From contig VXSG01000097.1 in the NCBI GenBank assembly GCA_009838075.1, positions 1-64,000 on the forward strand: a stretch of DNA of 64,000 bases. The letters run 5' to 3'. A program made the position numbers and the translations under genes. How positions within the stretch are numbered: position 1 is the stretch's first letter; each line of letters opens with the position of its first letter. This document shows positions 16,681 through 25,255 of this stretch, in pieces. The notes beneath the pieces are model-generated. The model had not been told where the DNA came from. It was given only the letters and a program-made list of their open reading frames with translations, and ran no database searches. Source of the DNA: Boseongicola sp. SB0665_bin_10 (GTDB taxonomy: Bacteria > Pseudomonadota > Alphaproteobacteria > Rhodobacterales > Rhodobacteraceae).

Positions 16681-17424
16681 ATGCGACCCGGTAGGCTGAC
16701 GATCCAGTTCATCTTCGTGCTTTGCCTGTTGCCGATCGTCGGGCTGTCGGTTGCGGGCGTTCTGAACTACCTGAAATTCGAGCGACTTCTCACGTCGAAT
16801 GTTGCGGCCCGCTACGACGCCGTGCTGCGCGACCTGGTCTTGGCCATCGGGAACAGCCTCGAGGAGGGGTTGACGCTGGGCACGACGAGATCGACCGAAC
16901 AGTTGATCCAGCGCTCCGTAAGCCAGTTCGAAGGCGCCTTCGACCTTTTCGTGACGGACGTAGATGGCGTGCTGCTCTACACGACCAGGCCATCTGCCGA
17001 GGAACAGGACAACGCCGCGTTCGAAGAAGGGGTTGCGGAGCTTGAGATCCCGACGCCGGGTGACGTCCTGCACACTTTCGGTTCCGGAGAAGGCTTCTCG
17101 GCCCGAATGGCAATCCTGCAGAACGGCAGGCCGGTCGGGACGCTTGTGCTGTCACATGACGGTGGCGATGTCATGGGAGACCTGGACGAGACATCGTTGC
17201 ATCTCGTCAATGCGCTGCTTGGCTCCTTGCTGCCGGTCATTCCGCTCCTGGTTCTCGGAACCGTGGTGGTCCTGGGGCGAATCGAGGGGCAGATCGCGAA
17301 GCGAAGCGAAACCTTGCATCAGGCGAGCGAACCCGAAGCCCCCGAGCCCGCGTCTCCCGACCCGCTCGTGCACGCGGTATGGAAGATCGGGCAGGAGATG
17401 GCCAATGCGCGGAAGGCCGGATGA
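16681..17424 (+). CDS. membrane-anchored sensor-like protein without output domain
   Basis: Not assigned to a named family. It has 247 residues: a membrane segment at about 8-28 (QFIFVLCLLPIVGLSVAGVL), an extracytoplasmic part of about 150 residues with PAS/Cache-like features (FDLFVTDVDGVLLYTT, ARMAILQNGRPVGTLVLS), a second membrane segment at about 178-198, and a roughly 45-residue cytoplasmic tail rich in Glu/Pro. No kinase, cyclase or phosphatase follows, so it would need a partner for signalling. It starts 27 bases after the ATPase gene with AAGGCGG upstream, and its stop is one base before the next ATG. It resembles the N-terminal part of the neighbouring MFS fusion in layout, suggesting a shared role. 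Confidence 0.72.
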   Translation: MRPGRLTIQFIFVLCLLPIVGLSVAGVLNYLKFERLLTSNVAARYDAVLRDLVLAIGNSLEEGLTLGTTRSTEQLIQRSVSQFEGAFDLFVTDVDGVLLYTTRPSAEEQDNAAFEEGVAELEIPTPGDVLHTFGSGEGFSARMAILQNGRPVGTLVLSHDGGDVMGDLDETSLHLVNALLGSLLPVIPLLVLGTVVVLGRIEGQIAKRSETLHQASEPEAPEPASPDPLVHAVWKIGQEMANARKAG

Positions 17425-17425
17425 C

Positions 17426-19576
17426 ATGAAGTCCCGTTTTCTCGCTTTCTTCATGCTGGCCCTGATTCTGCTGACGCTGATTCCGTTTCTGCTGTTCGGG
17501 ATACTGTCGGTTCGCACATTCGAGGCTCGCCTTCTGCCGGAAGTGGAGAACCAGACGATCAATTCCGCTCTGAGCCTCCAGCGACGCCTCAATCTCGCAA
17601 TTGCGTTCTCCGGCGGCTTGGAATCGTTGCGCGGAGTCGAAGAGACGCTTGACGCGACTCGGTCATTTTCGGCAGGCATGGAGTTTCTGGCGTTGACGGA
17701 TCCGGACGGAGAGATTCTCTACCTTTCCGCAAGTGATCCGGACAGCGTTGCCGGAACACTTTCCAAGCTGGCCGATCCGGCCCCGATGGCGATGGCCGAA
17801 CGGCTATTTGGCACATGGGAGAAGGTGACCGGCAGGCCGCTTCTCTCTCCCATCGAGATGTCCGGTCGCCGGATGGGCAACCTGCTCCTGTCCAGCCTGC
17901 CGCTCGGGAGAGACCCCGACAGTCCCGATGGCTTCCTGCATGCAGGTGTCAATATCGAGGTGATCGATGCACTGACGCGTGACATCTGGTTTGACATAGT
18001 CACCGTGGTGATTGCGGTCGCCCTTGTGGCCATCGAGTTCCTGATCCTGATCTACGCCGTACTGATCATCCGCCCTCTCTGGATGATCGAATTCCTCACG
18101 GCCAGGCTGCTGGTCAAGGATCTGCGTTTCGTGCCTGCGTCCCTGTGGGGCGGCGGCATGCAGAAGCTGGTTCGTCGGATCAACGAGGTGATCTGGCGAG
18201 GCGTTGACATCGCCAAGACCCGCGCGGGCGAGATTGGGCTGCTCCTGCCAGGTGCCGACGGCCCCCGACCGATTCGGTCTCCGGCTGTCTCGTACATCCG
18301 CCTTCCCCTTTTCATGTTCTTCCTCTCGGAGGCCATCCTGCGACCGATCCTGCCGCAGTTTCTGGGACAGTTTGCGCCGCCTGACAGCGACCCGGGTCTG
18401 CGGATCGGCCAGATCATGGCCGGTTTCATGGCGGCATCCCTGATTTCAGTGCTTGTCGGCTCGGTTCTCGCGGAGCGTTTCGGCGCCCGACGTGTCTTCT
18501 TCTGGGGCGCCGTCCTGAGCGCCGCCGGCATAGCGGGCCATCTCGCCGCGCAGGGCTTTGCCAGCATCCTGCTATCGAGGTCGCTCACGGGATTCGGCTA
18601 CGGGCTGGTTTACGCTGCGGCGCAGATCTACATCAGCCAGCATGCAAAGCGTGATCGCCGAAGCTCCGGGTTTTCGGTGTTCTTTGCCGTGGTCGTCTCC
18701 GCCGAAATCTGCGGCCCGGCCTTGGGCGGCGTGCTGGCGGACAGGCTTGGCCTGGCTTCCGCACTGGTGGCGGCAACCGTCGTCGCGGCAGTTTCGGCAT
18801 TGCTCTGCATGCTTGTCATCTCCCGCTTGGTGCCGGACCTTACGGATGCTTCGGCCACGCCGGAGGATGTTGCCGAGGCAGAGGCCGAAGACCATGTCAC
18901 GAGACAACTGCCCGGCGTGCAATGGGACGCGTTCCGGACAGTCCTGCTGAATCCGAGATTCATGGTCGCCATGATCTGTTTCGCGATTCCTGCCAAGGCG
19001 CTCCTGACCGGGGGCCTGTTCCTCCTGATGCCGCTGGCGGTCGTGGGGTCGGGAGGCAGCGTCGCGGACAGCGCCCGCGTGCTCATGGCCTATGGCATTG
19101 CCATTCTTCTGCTGGCGCCGATTGTGTCGCCGCTCGCCGATCGCTGGCGAAAGTTCCATCTTTGGGTGGCCGTGGGCTGCGGCGTTGCGGGGATAGGGCT
19201 CGTCCTGCCTCACACGTTGCACACGCTCGGCCACGGAGGATTGATCGTGCTCATGGTCGCCACGTTGCTCTTTGGTGTGGGCCAGACCTTGTCTATCCCG
19301 GCTCAGATCAGCTATCTCATGCATGTGTCCGAGACGAGAGGTCCCAGCACCAGCGCGGGTGCGGTGCTAGGCGTCTTTCGTTTCATCGAGCGCCTGGGTT
19401 CGCTTTTTGGCCCGTTGGTCGCGAGCGGCTTGCTGCTGGCGTCGACACCGGAGGAGGCGCTAATGTTGATGGGCATTGCGGCCGTGCTGCTGATGGCCTG
19501 CGGATTGAGCTGGTATCTGGCATTCGGGGATCAGGAGGAGGGAGATGCGATTCGTGCCTTGCTTTTCGAGACGTGA
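17426..19576 (+). CDS. fusion of extracytoplasmic sensor domain with MFS transporter
   Basis: A 716-residue protein with two parts. Residues 6-28 and 189-217 are membrane segments bracketing about 160 extracytoplasmic residues with a sensor-like FLALTDPDGEILYLSAS; a cytoplasmic linker of about 70 residues follows (RPLWMIEFLTARLLVKDLRF). From residue 287 on there is a complete major-facilitator domain: motif A-like GSVLAERFGARRVFF, a motif C-like GPALGGVLADRLG, and about 12 helices. MFS proteins normally have no such leader, so this may be a transporter used as a sensor or a sensor that controls uptake. ATG at 17426 has GGAAGG before it. Its end overlaps the binding-protein gene by 32 bases. 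Confidence 0.82.
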   Translation: MKSRFLAFFMLALILLTLIPFLLFGILSVRTFEARLLPEVENQTINSALSLQRRLNLAIAFSGGLESLRGVEETLDATRSFSAGMEFLALTDPDGEILYLSASDPDSVAGTLSKLADPAPMAMAERLFGTWEKVTGRPLLSPIEMSGRRMGNLLLSSLPLGRDPDSPDGFLHAGVNIEVIDALTRDIWFDIVTVVIAVALVAIEFLILIYAVLIIRPLWMIEFLTARLLVKDLRFVPASLWGGGMQKLVRRINEVIWRGVDIAKTRAGEIGLLLPGADGPRPIRSPAVSYIRLPLFMFFLSEAILRPILPQFLGQFAPPDSDPGLRIGQIMAGFMAASLISVLVGSVLAERFGARRVFFWGAVLSAAGIAGHLAAQGFASILLSRSLTGFGYGLVYAAAQIYISQHAKRDRRSSGFSVFFAVVVSAEICGPALGGVLADRLGLASALVAATVVAAVSALLCMLVISRLVPDLTDASATPEDVAEAEAEDHVTRQLPGVQWDAFRTVLLNPRFMVAMICFAIPAKALLTGGLFLLMPLAVVGSGGSVADSARVLMAYGIAILLLAPIVSPLADRWRKFHLWVAVGCGVAGIGLVLPHTLHTLGHGGLIVLMVATLLFGVGQTLSIPAQISYLMHVSETRGPSTSAGAVLGVFRFIERLGSLFGPLVASGLLLASTPEEALMLMGIAAVLLMACGLSWYLAFGDQEEGDAIRALLFET

Positions 19577-20585
19577 ACTGATTGTCGGGTCACTGGCCTT
19601 CGGAGTGGCCGGTTCGATGCCCGAACGCCTGCGCGCGGATGCGGCGGGCAAGTCAGTATTCATGGTTCTGTGGCGGGGCGAAACCGAAGTCGAGGAGGGC
19701 TTTCGCGCACATTTCGCCGAAGCCGACGTTCCGATCGATTTCACGATTCGGTCCCTTGACCGGGACGTGAGCAAGCTTCCGTCCATCATCGAGGAGATCC
19801 AGCGCGTCGAGCCCGATCTCGTCTACACCTGGGGCACCTCGGTCACTCTCGGCATTGCCGGCCGGGATCCCGAACTGGCGGAAGGTCCGGACGACTATCC
19901 GCCCATGATTCTCGACCGGCCGGTCCTGTTCACGATGGTGTCGCAGCCCGTACGCTCACGCATCATTGAGGAGTTCGGCCCGACGGGCCGCAACGTGACC
20001 GGCGTCAGTCACATCGTGCCCGTGGAGACGCAGGTCAGCGCGATGATGGCCTACATGCCGGTGGACCGCATCGCGGTCATCTTCACCCCCACGGAGACGA
20101 ATTCCGTGCTGGCCGTGGAACAGCTTGTCGCTCTGGGAGATCGTGAAGGCATCCGGGTCGACGAATTTCCGGTGCCGCTGGACTCCGGGGGCAATCCCAG
20201 CCGGGAGGCCTTGCCGGAGCTGATTGACAAGGCGGCGGACGGCGGGCCGCAATTCCTCTATCTGGGACCTGACAGCTTCGTCGGCGAGCACGCGAAGTAC
20301 ATCACCGGTCTTGCGAATGAGAAGCGGCTCCCCTCCTTTGCCTCGACCGAGCGGATGCTTGCCTCGTCGGACGCTCTGTACGGACTGGTGGCGCCTTACC
20401 GGAAGGTCGGGCGCTTCACGGCCCAGAAGGCGGAGCAAATACTTTGCGGCGAGAAAGCCGTGTCGGACATTCCCGTCGAGGTGATGCCGGAATTCTCGTA
20501 CCAGATCCGGGTGGACGTCGCGCAGTCTCTCAACATCCTGCCCAATCTTTCGCTTCTCGACTACGCGGAAATCATTGGCCAATGA
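19545..20585 (+). CDS. periplasmic substrate-binding protein, PF04392 type (TrpX-like)
   Basis: A 346-residue exported binding protein of the ABC_sub_bind family. An N-terminal SRRELIVGSLAFGVAGS has a twin-arginine-like start and a short hydrophobic core, so export may be by Tat. Domain features include LVYTWGTSVTLGIAGRDP, FTMVSQPVRSRIIEEFGPTGRNVTGVSH and a C-terminal YQIRVDVAQSLNI, all typical of the family. Such proteins usually feed an ABC importer, but no permease or ATPase gene lies nearby; here it sits among signalling genes. ATG at 19545 has an excellent AGGAGGAGGGAG. It overlaps the next gene by 4 bases (ATGA). Confidence 0.82.
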   Translation: MRFVPCFSRRELIVGSLAFGVAGSMPERLRADAAGKSVFMVLWRGETEVEEGFRAHFAEADVPIDFTIRSLDRDVSKLPSIIEEIQRVEPDLVYTWGTSVTLGIAGRDPELAEGPDDYPPMILDRPVLFTMVSQPVRSRIIEEFGPTGRNVTGVSHIVPVETQVSAMMAYMPVDRIAVIFTPTETNSVLAVEQLVALGDREGIRVDEFPVPLDSGGNPSREALPELIDKAADGGPQFLYLGPDSFVGEHAKYITGLANEKRLPSFASTERMLASSDALYGLVAPYRKVGRFTAQKAEQILCGEKAVSDIPVEVMPEFSYQIRVDVAQSLNILPNLSLLDYAEIIGQ

Positions 20586-21328
20586 CCGCGACCCCTCTCC
20601 CAGCGGGCCCAGGCAAGAACGTGGGGAGGGGCAGGCTGAGCGATGTCGCCGGGCGCCGCCTGGACCGGACGGCTCGTGACATCCCTGCCGGCACCGGCCT
20701 GCGGCTTGCCACGATGGAGGACGTTCCGGCGCTGGTGGACATCGTCGACTGGGCGACAAGCCAGACGAAACGGGAGGGCCTGTTCCTGCGCATGTCCGAG
20801 GAATTTCTGGCCAAGTTCGTCAGGGACGGATTCGTGGTTCTTCCGGTGTCGGACAGCAAGATACTCGGATACAGCAACGCGATGCAGGCAAACAGCGACC
20901 ATCCGCCCTTCCTTGACGGGTCGTACAGCCGGGCGCCGGGTCTCCTCTTTGGCACCGTGCTCGGCCCCGAGGCGCGTGCCCAGGGCTGGCACGGCAGGTT
21001 GATCCGGATCCGAATGGACATCTTCCGCGAGGCTGGCATTGATTCCGTGCAATGCACGGTGTCGCCCTACAATCGGGTTTCCCTCGGCAACCTTCTGGCT
21101 GCCGGTTTCCGCGCCTACGGATTGAAGGACTTGCTTGACGGACATCCTCGATTTCTGCTTCGGCATGACTTTGAACAAGAGGCGATGCCGGGCCCGTATT
21201 GCAAGCTGGCACTGCCGGAGTCAGGAAGCGTGGCAGACCACGGGGCGTTGCTGGCGGACGGCTATGTCGGCGTGAGCCTGGAACGGGGCGAGACCAACGC
21301 CCTGTGCTACGTGGCGGGATCCGGGTAG
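20582..21328 (+). CDS. GNAT-fold acetyltransferase-like protein
   Basis: A 248-residue protein with a GNAT fold: GLRLATMEDVPALVDIVDWA at the start of the domain (residues about 38-57), the central LLFGTVLGPEARAQGWHGRLIRIRM, where the Gly-rich acetyl-CoA loop should be (here GPEARAQGWHG, close to the Q/RxxGxG/A pattern), and VQCTVSPYNRVSLGNLLAAGFR, the usual NxxxxxLYxxxGF-type end. The acceptor is unknown. It is translationally coupled to the binding-protein gene by ATGA, placing it firmly in the signalling operon. The longer track ORF reads through the previous gene and is rejected. Confidence 0.75.
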   Translation: MTATPLPAGPGKNVGRGRLSDVAGRRLDRTARDIPAGTGLRLATMEDVPALVDIVDWATSQTKREGLFLRMSEEFLAKFVRDGFVVLPVSDSKILGYSNAMQANSDHPPFLDGSYSRAPGLLFGTVLGPEARAQGWHGRLIRIRMDIFREAGIDSVQCTVSPYNRVSLGNLLAAGFRAYGLKDLLDGHPRFLLRHDFEQEAMPGPYCKLALPESGSVADHGALLADGYVGVSLERGETNALCYVAGSG

Positions 21329-21355
21329 GGTCGCGGGGGTCGATGGTTCGGAGAG

Positions 21356-23278
21356 ATGACGGCAAGCTCCACAAAGCACGGAACCCGGAAGGGGCGAAGC
21401 CTGCGGCGCGGGATCACCATGATTGCTGCCGCCGCCCTGGTGGCAGTATCGGGAATCATCATCGCCTACGCGGAATTCCGCAATGACCTGGTGAGCCGGA
21501 GATACGAGTCGTCTTGGATCGAAGTGCAGTCGGATTTGCTCGACACGATGCTGGAACTCTATCGCGGGCGCCTGGGAGACGTCTCAAGGACGGTTGTCCT
21601 GGATGCCGAGATTGACGCAGCGCTGAGAAACGGCAGCTCGGATGATCTCAACAGGATGCTCGAGCAAGTCAGGAACACGGTGCGTGCACGGCCTGAGTTC
21701 GCCGTGCTTTCCGCCTCGGGGCAGATTCTGGCCACCACGGGCGACGAGGCCGGACTGGTTGAATCGGGCGCGGTCGAGGAAAGGGCCACAGATGCCATCC
21801 GAAACCGCATCATCGTCGCTCCAAGCGGCTCGCCGTTCCTGGTGCATTATTCGCCGGTACGGCGCGGCGACGTCGTCGTGGCGCAGGTCGTGGCGTATCT
21901 TGAAATCAGTGACGGGATCTCGTTCTTTTTTCCGGACCTGATCGGGCTGGCGCTTTCACAACCAAAGGGCGGGCTGCTCGGGCTTGCGGGAGATGTGCCG
22001 GAACTCGAATCCGCCCTTCCGGAACCCGATGGACAGGCACGGCATCAGATCATGTCCAGCTCGGATGGCAGGCGTTTCGACGTGGCGACCCTGCCGCTCA
22101 GGGACGAGGACGGAAACTTCTCCGGCGAACTCGTTCTCCTGAGGGACATCTCTGACGCGCTGGAGCGCGAGGAAGTTCTTGCCACGCTGGCGTTCTCGTC
22201 GGTGCTGGTCATAGTTCTCCTGTCGCTTGGGCTGCTTGCTCGGGCGCTTCGCCTTGGATTTCGGCCCTTGGGGGCAGTGGTGTACCTGCTCGATGCCATG
22301 GCGCGCGGCGAAACCGGCCTGCGCATGCGAAACGTCGAGCCGCCTCCGGAGCCCGAGAGTGACGTCGAAGGGGTGCCTGAACGGTTCGCGTACCACAGTG
22401 TCGCCAGGAAAGACCAAGAGCCCGACAGTTCCGGCTCGACGAGTCTCGCCCAGCGGTCGGTGGCGGAAATTGATACGCTTCTTGACACGGTGGAGCGGTT
22501 CCGTGCCAGCATAGACGCTCGTAATGCCTTGATCGCCGTGCAGGAGCAGCTCGAGAGCGCAAGGCGAATTCAGCAATCGCTGCTTCCTGAGGATTTTGAC
22601 CTGCATCCCGGTCTCGACTTCAGCGGGCGGATGCGTGCCGCCCAGGATGTCGGCGGGGACTTTTTCGACGCGTTTCCGGTGGACGACGGCCGCGTAGCGG
22701 CAGTGATCGCGGACGTGTCCGGCAAGGGCATCGCCGCGGCGCTCTTTGCCGCGCAGGCAAGTGTTGTTCTGCGGTCGCATTGCCAAACGCCAGAAAACCT
22801 GCCCGTGCAGATACAGGCGGCGAACAACGCGCTCTGCCAACGCAACCCCGAAGAGATGTTCCTTACCGCGATCGTGGCCTTCATCACGCCGCGAACTGGT
22901 GAGGTTGCCTTCGTCAATGCGGGCCACTGTCCACCTATGATCGCCGGCATTGACGGGAAGGTCAGACTTGAAATGCGGCCGCCAAATCTCGTGCTCGGGG
23001 TCCTGCCGGACGTGGACTGGTCGCTGCATCACCTGACCTTGGGTCCCGGGGAGAGCCTGCTATTTCACAGCGACGGATTCGACGAGGCACAGACAAAGGA
23101 AGGCGAGATACTGGGCCGGGACAAGTCAATGGAGATTTTTGGCAAGGTGATTGGCGAGGCTGAGAGCCAAGATTGCGCGGCCGTGTCGGAACGCATTCTT
23201 GAAGAGATCGACCAGTTTGCCGGGGACGCGCCGCAGGCCGACGACATCACGCTGATTACGATGAAACTGGTTGACTGA
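21356..23278 (+). CDS. membrane-bound SpoIIE/RsbU-type PP2C serine phosphatase with extracytoplasmic sensor
   Basis: A 640-residue phosphatase likely to dephosphorylate the STAS antagonist. A membrane segment at about 20-38, an extracytoplasmic region of about 235 residues (with FAVLSASGQILATTGDEAG, sensor-like), and a second membrane segment at about 276-298 lead to a linker and coiled coil (ALIAVQEQLESARRIQQSLLP). The PP2C domain from about 410 on has the metal-site Asp residues in AAQDVGGDFFDAF, VIADVSGKGIAAALFAAQA, FHSDGFDEAQ and QADDITLI. It is last in the operon, 27 bases after the GNAT gene. ATG at 21356 has a close GGAGAG, so a slightly different start is possible. Confidence 0.9.
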   Translation: MTASSTKHGTRKGRSLRRGITMIAAAALVAVSGIIIAYAEFRNDLVSRRYESSWIEVQSDLLDTMLELYRGRLGDVSRTVVLDAEIDAALRNGSSDDLNRMLEQVRNTVRARPEFAVLSASGQILATTGDEAGLVESGAVEERATDAIRNRIIVAPSGSPFLVHYSPVRRGDVVVAQVVAYLEISDGISFFFPDLIGLALSQPKGGLLGLAGDVPELESALPEPDGQARHQIMSSSDGRRFDVATLPLRDEDGNFSGELVLLRDISDALEREEVLATLAFSSVLVIVLLSLGLLARALRLGFRPLGAVVYLLDAMARGETGLRMRNVEPPPEPESDVEGVPERFAYHSVARKDQEPDSSGSTSLAQRSVAEIDTLLDTVERFRASIDARNALIAVQEQLESARRIQQSLLPEDFDLHPGLDFSGRMRAAQDVGGDFFDAFPVDDGRVAAVIADVSGKGIAAALFAAQASVVLRSHCQTPENLPVQIQAANNALCQRNPEEMFLTAIVAFITPRTGEVAFVNAGHCPPMIAGIDGKVRLEMRPPNLVLGVLPDVDWSLHHLTLGPGESLLFHSDGFDEAQTKEGEILGRDKSMEIFGKVIGEAESQDCAAVSERILEEIDQFAGDAPQADDITLITMKLVD

Positions 23279-23306
23279 CAGCGCGTACCTGAGACGCTCC
23301 ATGCCA

Positions 23307-23695
23307 TCACGGCTGTCGCTGGGTGGGGGCCAGTGACGTGCCTCCGGTCGGCTGGGCCGGGTTTCGTGCATGAACCGTCCTGCAGGCAAGTGGCGTCACG
23401 CCGTAATGTGCGCGGAAGAGCTTGGAAAATGGCTCATGTTCTCAATCCCGCAATCCAGCGCAATGCCGGAATTTGACTGATCGCTGGAGCCGAGGGCCAT
23501 CGCGGCGTACTGCATCCGGATCCCGCTGCCATAGACGGATGGCGTGATTCCAAGATGACACCGGGCCATCCGGCAGACGTGCTCGAGCCCTCGCCCGGCT
23601 GCGGCCACGAACCGGCCGCGCCACGGCGGAACACTTCGGGGTGCTGCGCAACCAGGCGAGCCATGGCTGCACGGCCGCGTGGCCCGTGACCGCAT
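23307..23695 (-). pseudogene. decayed AraC-family transcriptional regulator
   Basis: The C-terminal AraC DNA-binding domain can be read on the minus strand but not in one frame. One frame gives HLGITPSVYGSGIRMQYAAM and GIALDCGIENMSHF, the second helix-turn-helix; near 23425 the reading must shift by one base, after which FSKLFRAHYGVTPLACR continues the family pattern to a TGA at 23309-23307. A short stretch before the first block (GLEHVCRMARC) fits the preceding helix. The N-terminal effector domain is not recognisable; a further frame (to 23849) has protein-like sequence but no family match. Frameshift plus truncation argue for a dead gene; a sequencing error could explain the frameshift alone. 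Confidence 0.68.
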
Positions 23696-23933
23696 AGTCC
23701 ACGACCCGAGTCATCATCGCGAGCAGGAAGTCCTCGATCCTGGCGAGGCTGCGTCGTGCGGTCTGCCGTTCCAGCGCCGTGTCCTCAAGCGAGCGCAATG
23801 CGTCCTCTTCGAGCCCCATTGGACAGATGCGCCTCAAGTTTCTAGACAATGGCCCTCACTTTCGGCATTGCTATGCACATCAGGATTAGGGGTCCGAGCG
23901 GCCCTCCCAGTTCAACAACGGAGAACACTGCAC

Positions 23934-24935
23934 ATGAAGTACTTCGCAACCGCTGCAGCGGCCATGACATTGGCCATTGGCGCACCGGCCGCCTTTGCCG
24001 CCTGTGACTCTGGCGAGATTGTCGTCAAGTTCAGCCACGTCACCAACACCGACAAGCACCCAAAGGGGATTGCCGCGACGCTTCTCATGATGCGCGTGAA
24101 CGATGAAATGAACGGGAAGATGTGCATGGAGGTCTTCCCGAACTCCACGCTTTACAACGACGACAAGGTGCTCGAAGCGCTTCTTCAAGGCGACGTGCAG
24201 CTTGCTGCGCCCTCGCTGTCAAAGTTCGAGAACTTCACGCGCCAGTTCAGGCTCTTCGACCTGCCCTTCATGTTCAAGAACGTCGAGGCTGTGGATGCGT
24301 TCCAGGCTTCGGCGACCGGACAGGCCATGAAGGATTCGATGCAACGTCGAGGTCTTCAGGGGCTGGAATTCTGGCACAACGGCATGAAGCAGATGTCGGC
24401 CAACGTGCCGCTTCTTTCTCCATCCGATGCCCAAGGGCTCAAGTTCCGCATTCAGGCGAGCGACGTCTTGCAGGCGCAGTTCGAGGCCATCGGCGCAAAC
24501 CCGCAAAAGATGGCCTTTTCGGAAGTGTACGGAGCCCTGCAGCAGGGTGTCGTGGACGGGCAGGAAAACACCTGGTCGAACATTTATGGCCGAAAGTTCT
24601 TCGAAGTCCAGGACGGTGTCACCGAGACCAATCACGGCATCATCGACTATCTGGTGGTCGCCTCGACGGATTGGCTTGACGGCCTGGATTCGAGCGTGCG
24701 CGAGCAATTTCTCGGCATCCTGCGGGATGTTACCGAGACCCGCAACGGCGAGGCGTTTGCCGTCAATCAGCAGGCTCGCCAGGCAATCCTGGATGCTGGC
24801 GGGACTATCCGCGAACTGACGCCGGAGCAGCGTGCGGCCTGGGTTGATGCAATGCGTCCGGTCTGGGACAAGTTCTCGAAAGATGTTCCTGCGGCACTGA
24901 TCGATGCCGCCCAAGACATCAACATGAGCATGTAG
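23934..24935 (+). CDS. dctP: TRAP transporter solute-binding protein, DctP type
   Basis: A 333-residue periplasmic receptor for a TRAP-type secondary importer, usually for small carboxylates. A signal peptide (MKYFATAAAAMTLAIGAPAAFA) precedes VKFSHVTNTDKHPKG. Family landmarks include FDLPFMFKNVEAVDAF, GLKFRIQASDVLQAQFEAIG with the carboxylate-binding Arg, and the GALQQGVVDGQENTW block. ATG at 23934 begins the signal peptide with GGAG about 10 bases before. It heads the P-Q-M operon; a strong hairpin follows its stop, which would let the binding protein be made in excess. A decayed AraC gene lies just upstream. Confidence 0.93.
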   Translation: MKYFATAAAAMTLAIGAPAAFAACDSGEIVVKFSHVTNTDKHPKGIAATLLMMRVNDEMNGKMCMEVFPNSTLYNDDKVLEALLQGDVQLAAPSLSKFENFTRQFRLFDLPFMFKNVEAVDAFQASATGQAMKDSMQRRGLQGLEFWHNGMKQMSANVPLLSPSDAQGLKFRIQASDVLQAQFEAIGANPQKMAFSEVYGALQQGVVDGQENTWSNIYGRKFFEVQDGVTETNHGIIDYLVVASTDWLDGLDSSVREQFLGILRDVTETRNGEAFAVNQQARQAILDAGGTIRELTPEQRAAWVDAMRPVWDKFSKDVPAALIDAAQDINMSM

Positions 24936-24943
24936 AAGCTGAT

Positions 24944-24969
24944 GCGGGCGGGCCACGTAGCTCGTCCGC
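24944..24969 (+). terminator. 10-bp hairpin directly after dctP (partial terminator or mRNA stabiliser)
   Basis: GCGGGCGGGC-CACGTA-GCTCGTCCGC, with two G-T pairs, starts 9 bases after the dctP stop and has no T-run. It lies inside the 320-base dctP-dctQ gap, which otherwise shows no gene. Similar structures after binding-protein genes set the ratio of binding protein to permease. Confidence 0.5.
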
Positions 24970-25255
24970 AATCTTGACGCGGAGAATCCAGAAGGCACGC
25001 TTGCCAGACGGGTCCCCGCCGCGGAAGCGTCATCAAGCTGAATCCGCGGCCTTGATCCATGCCCTGCATGCACGCAATGCCCGTCCGGCGCCAATTGCGG
25101 TCCCGGATGTCGGGAACGGCGCATGGTTGCACGTCGCAGGCAACACGCGGTCCGCGTACGCCGCTTGAACCTTGTCGTGTTTGGGCACCTTGCTTTGCGG
25201 GATGCAATCGAAGTCCGGTTCGGGTAATGATCCTGACGGAACGGGGACATTGGCA

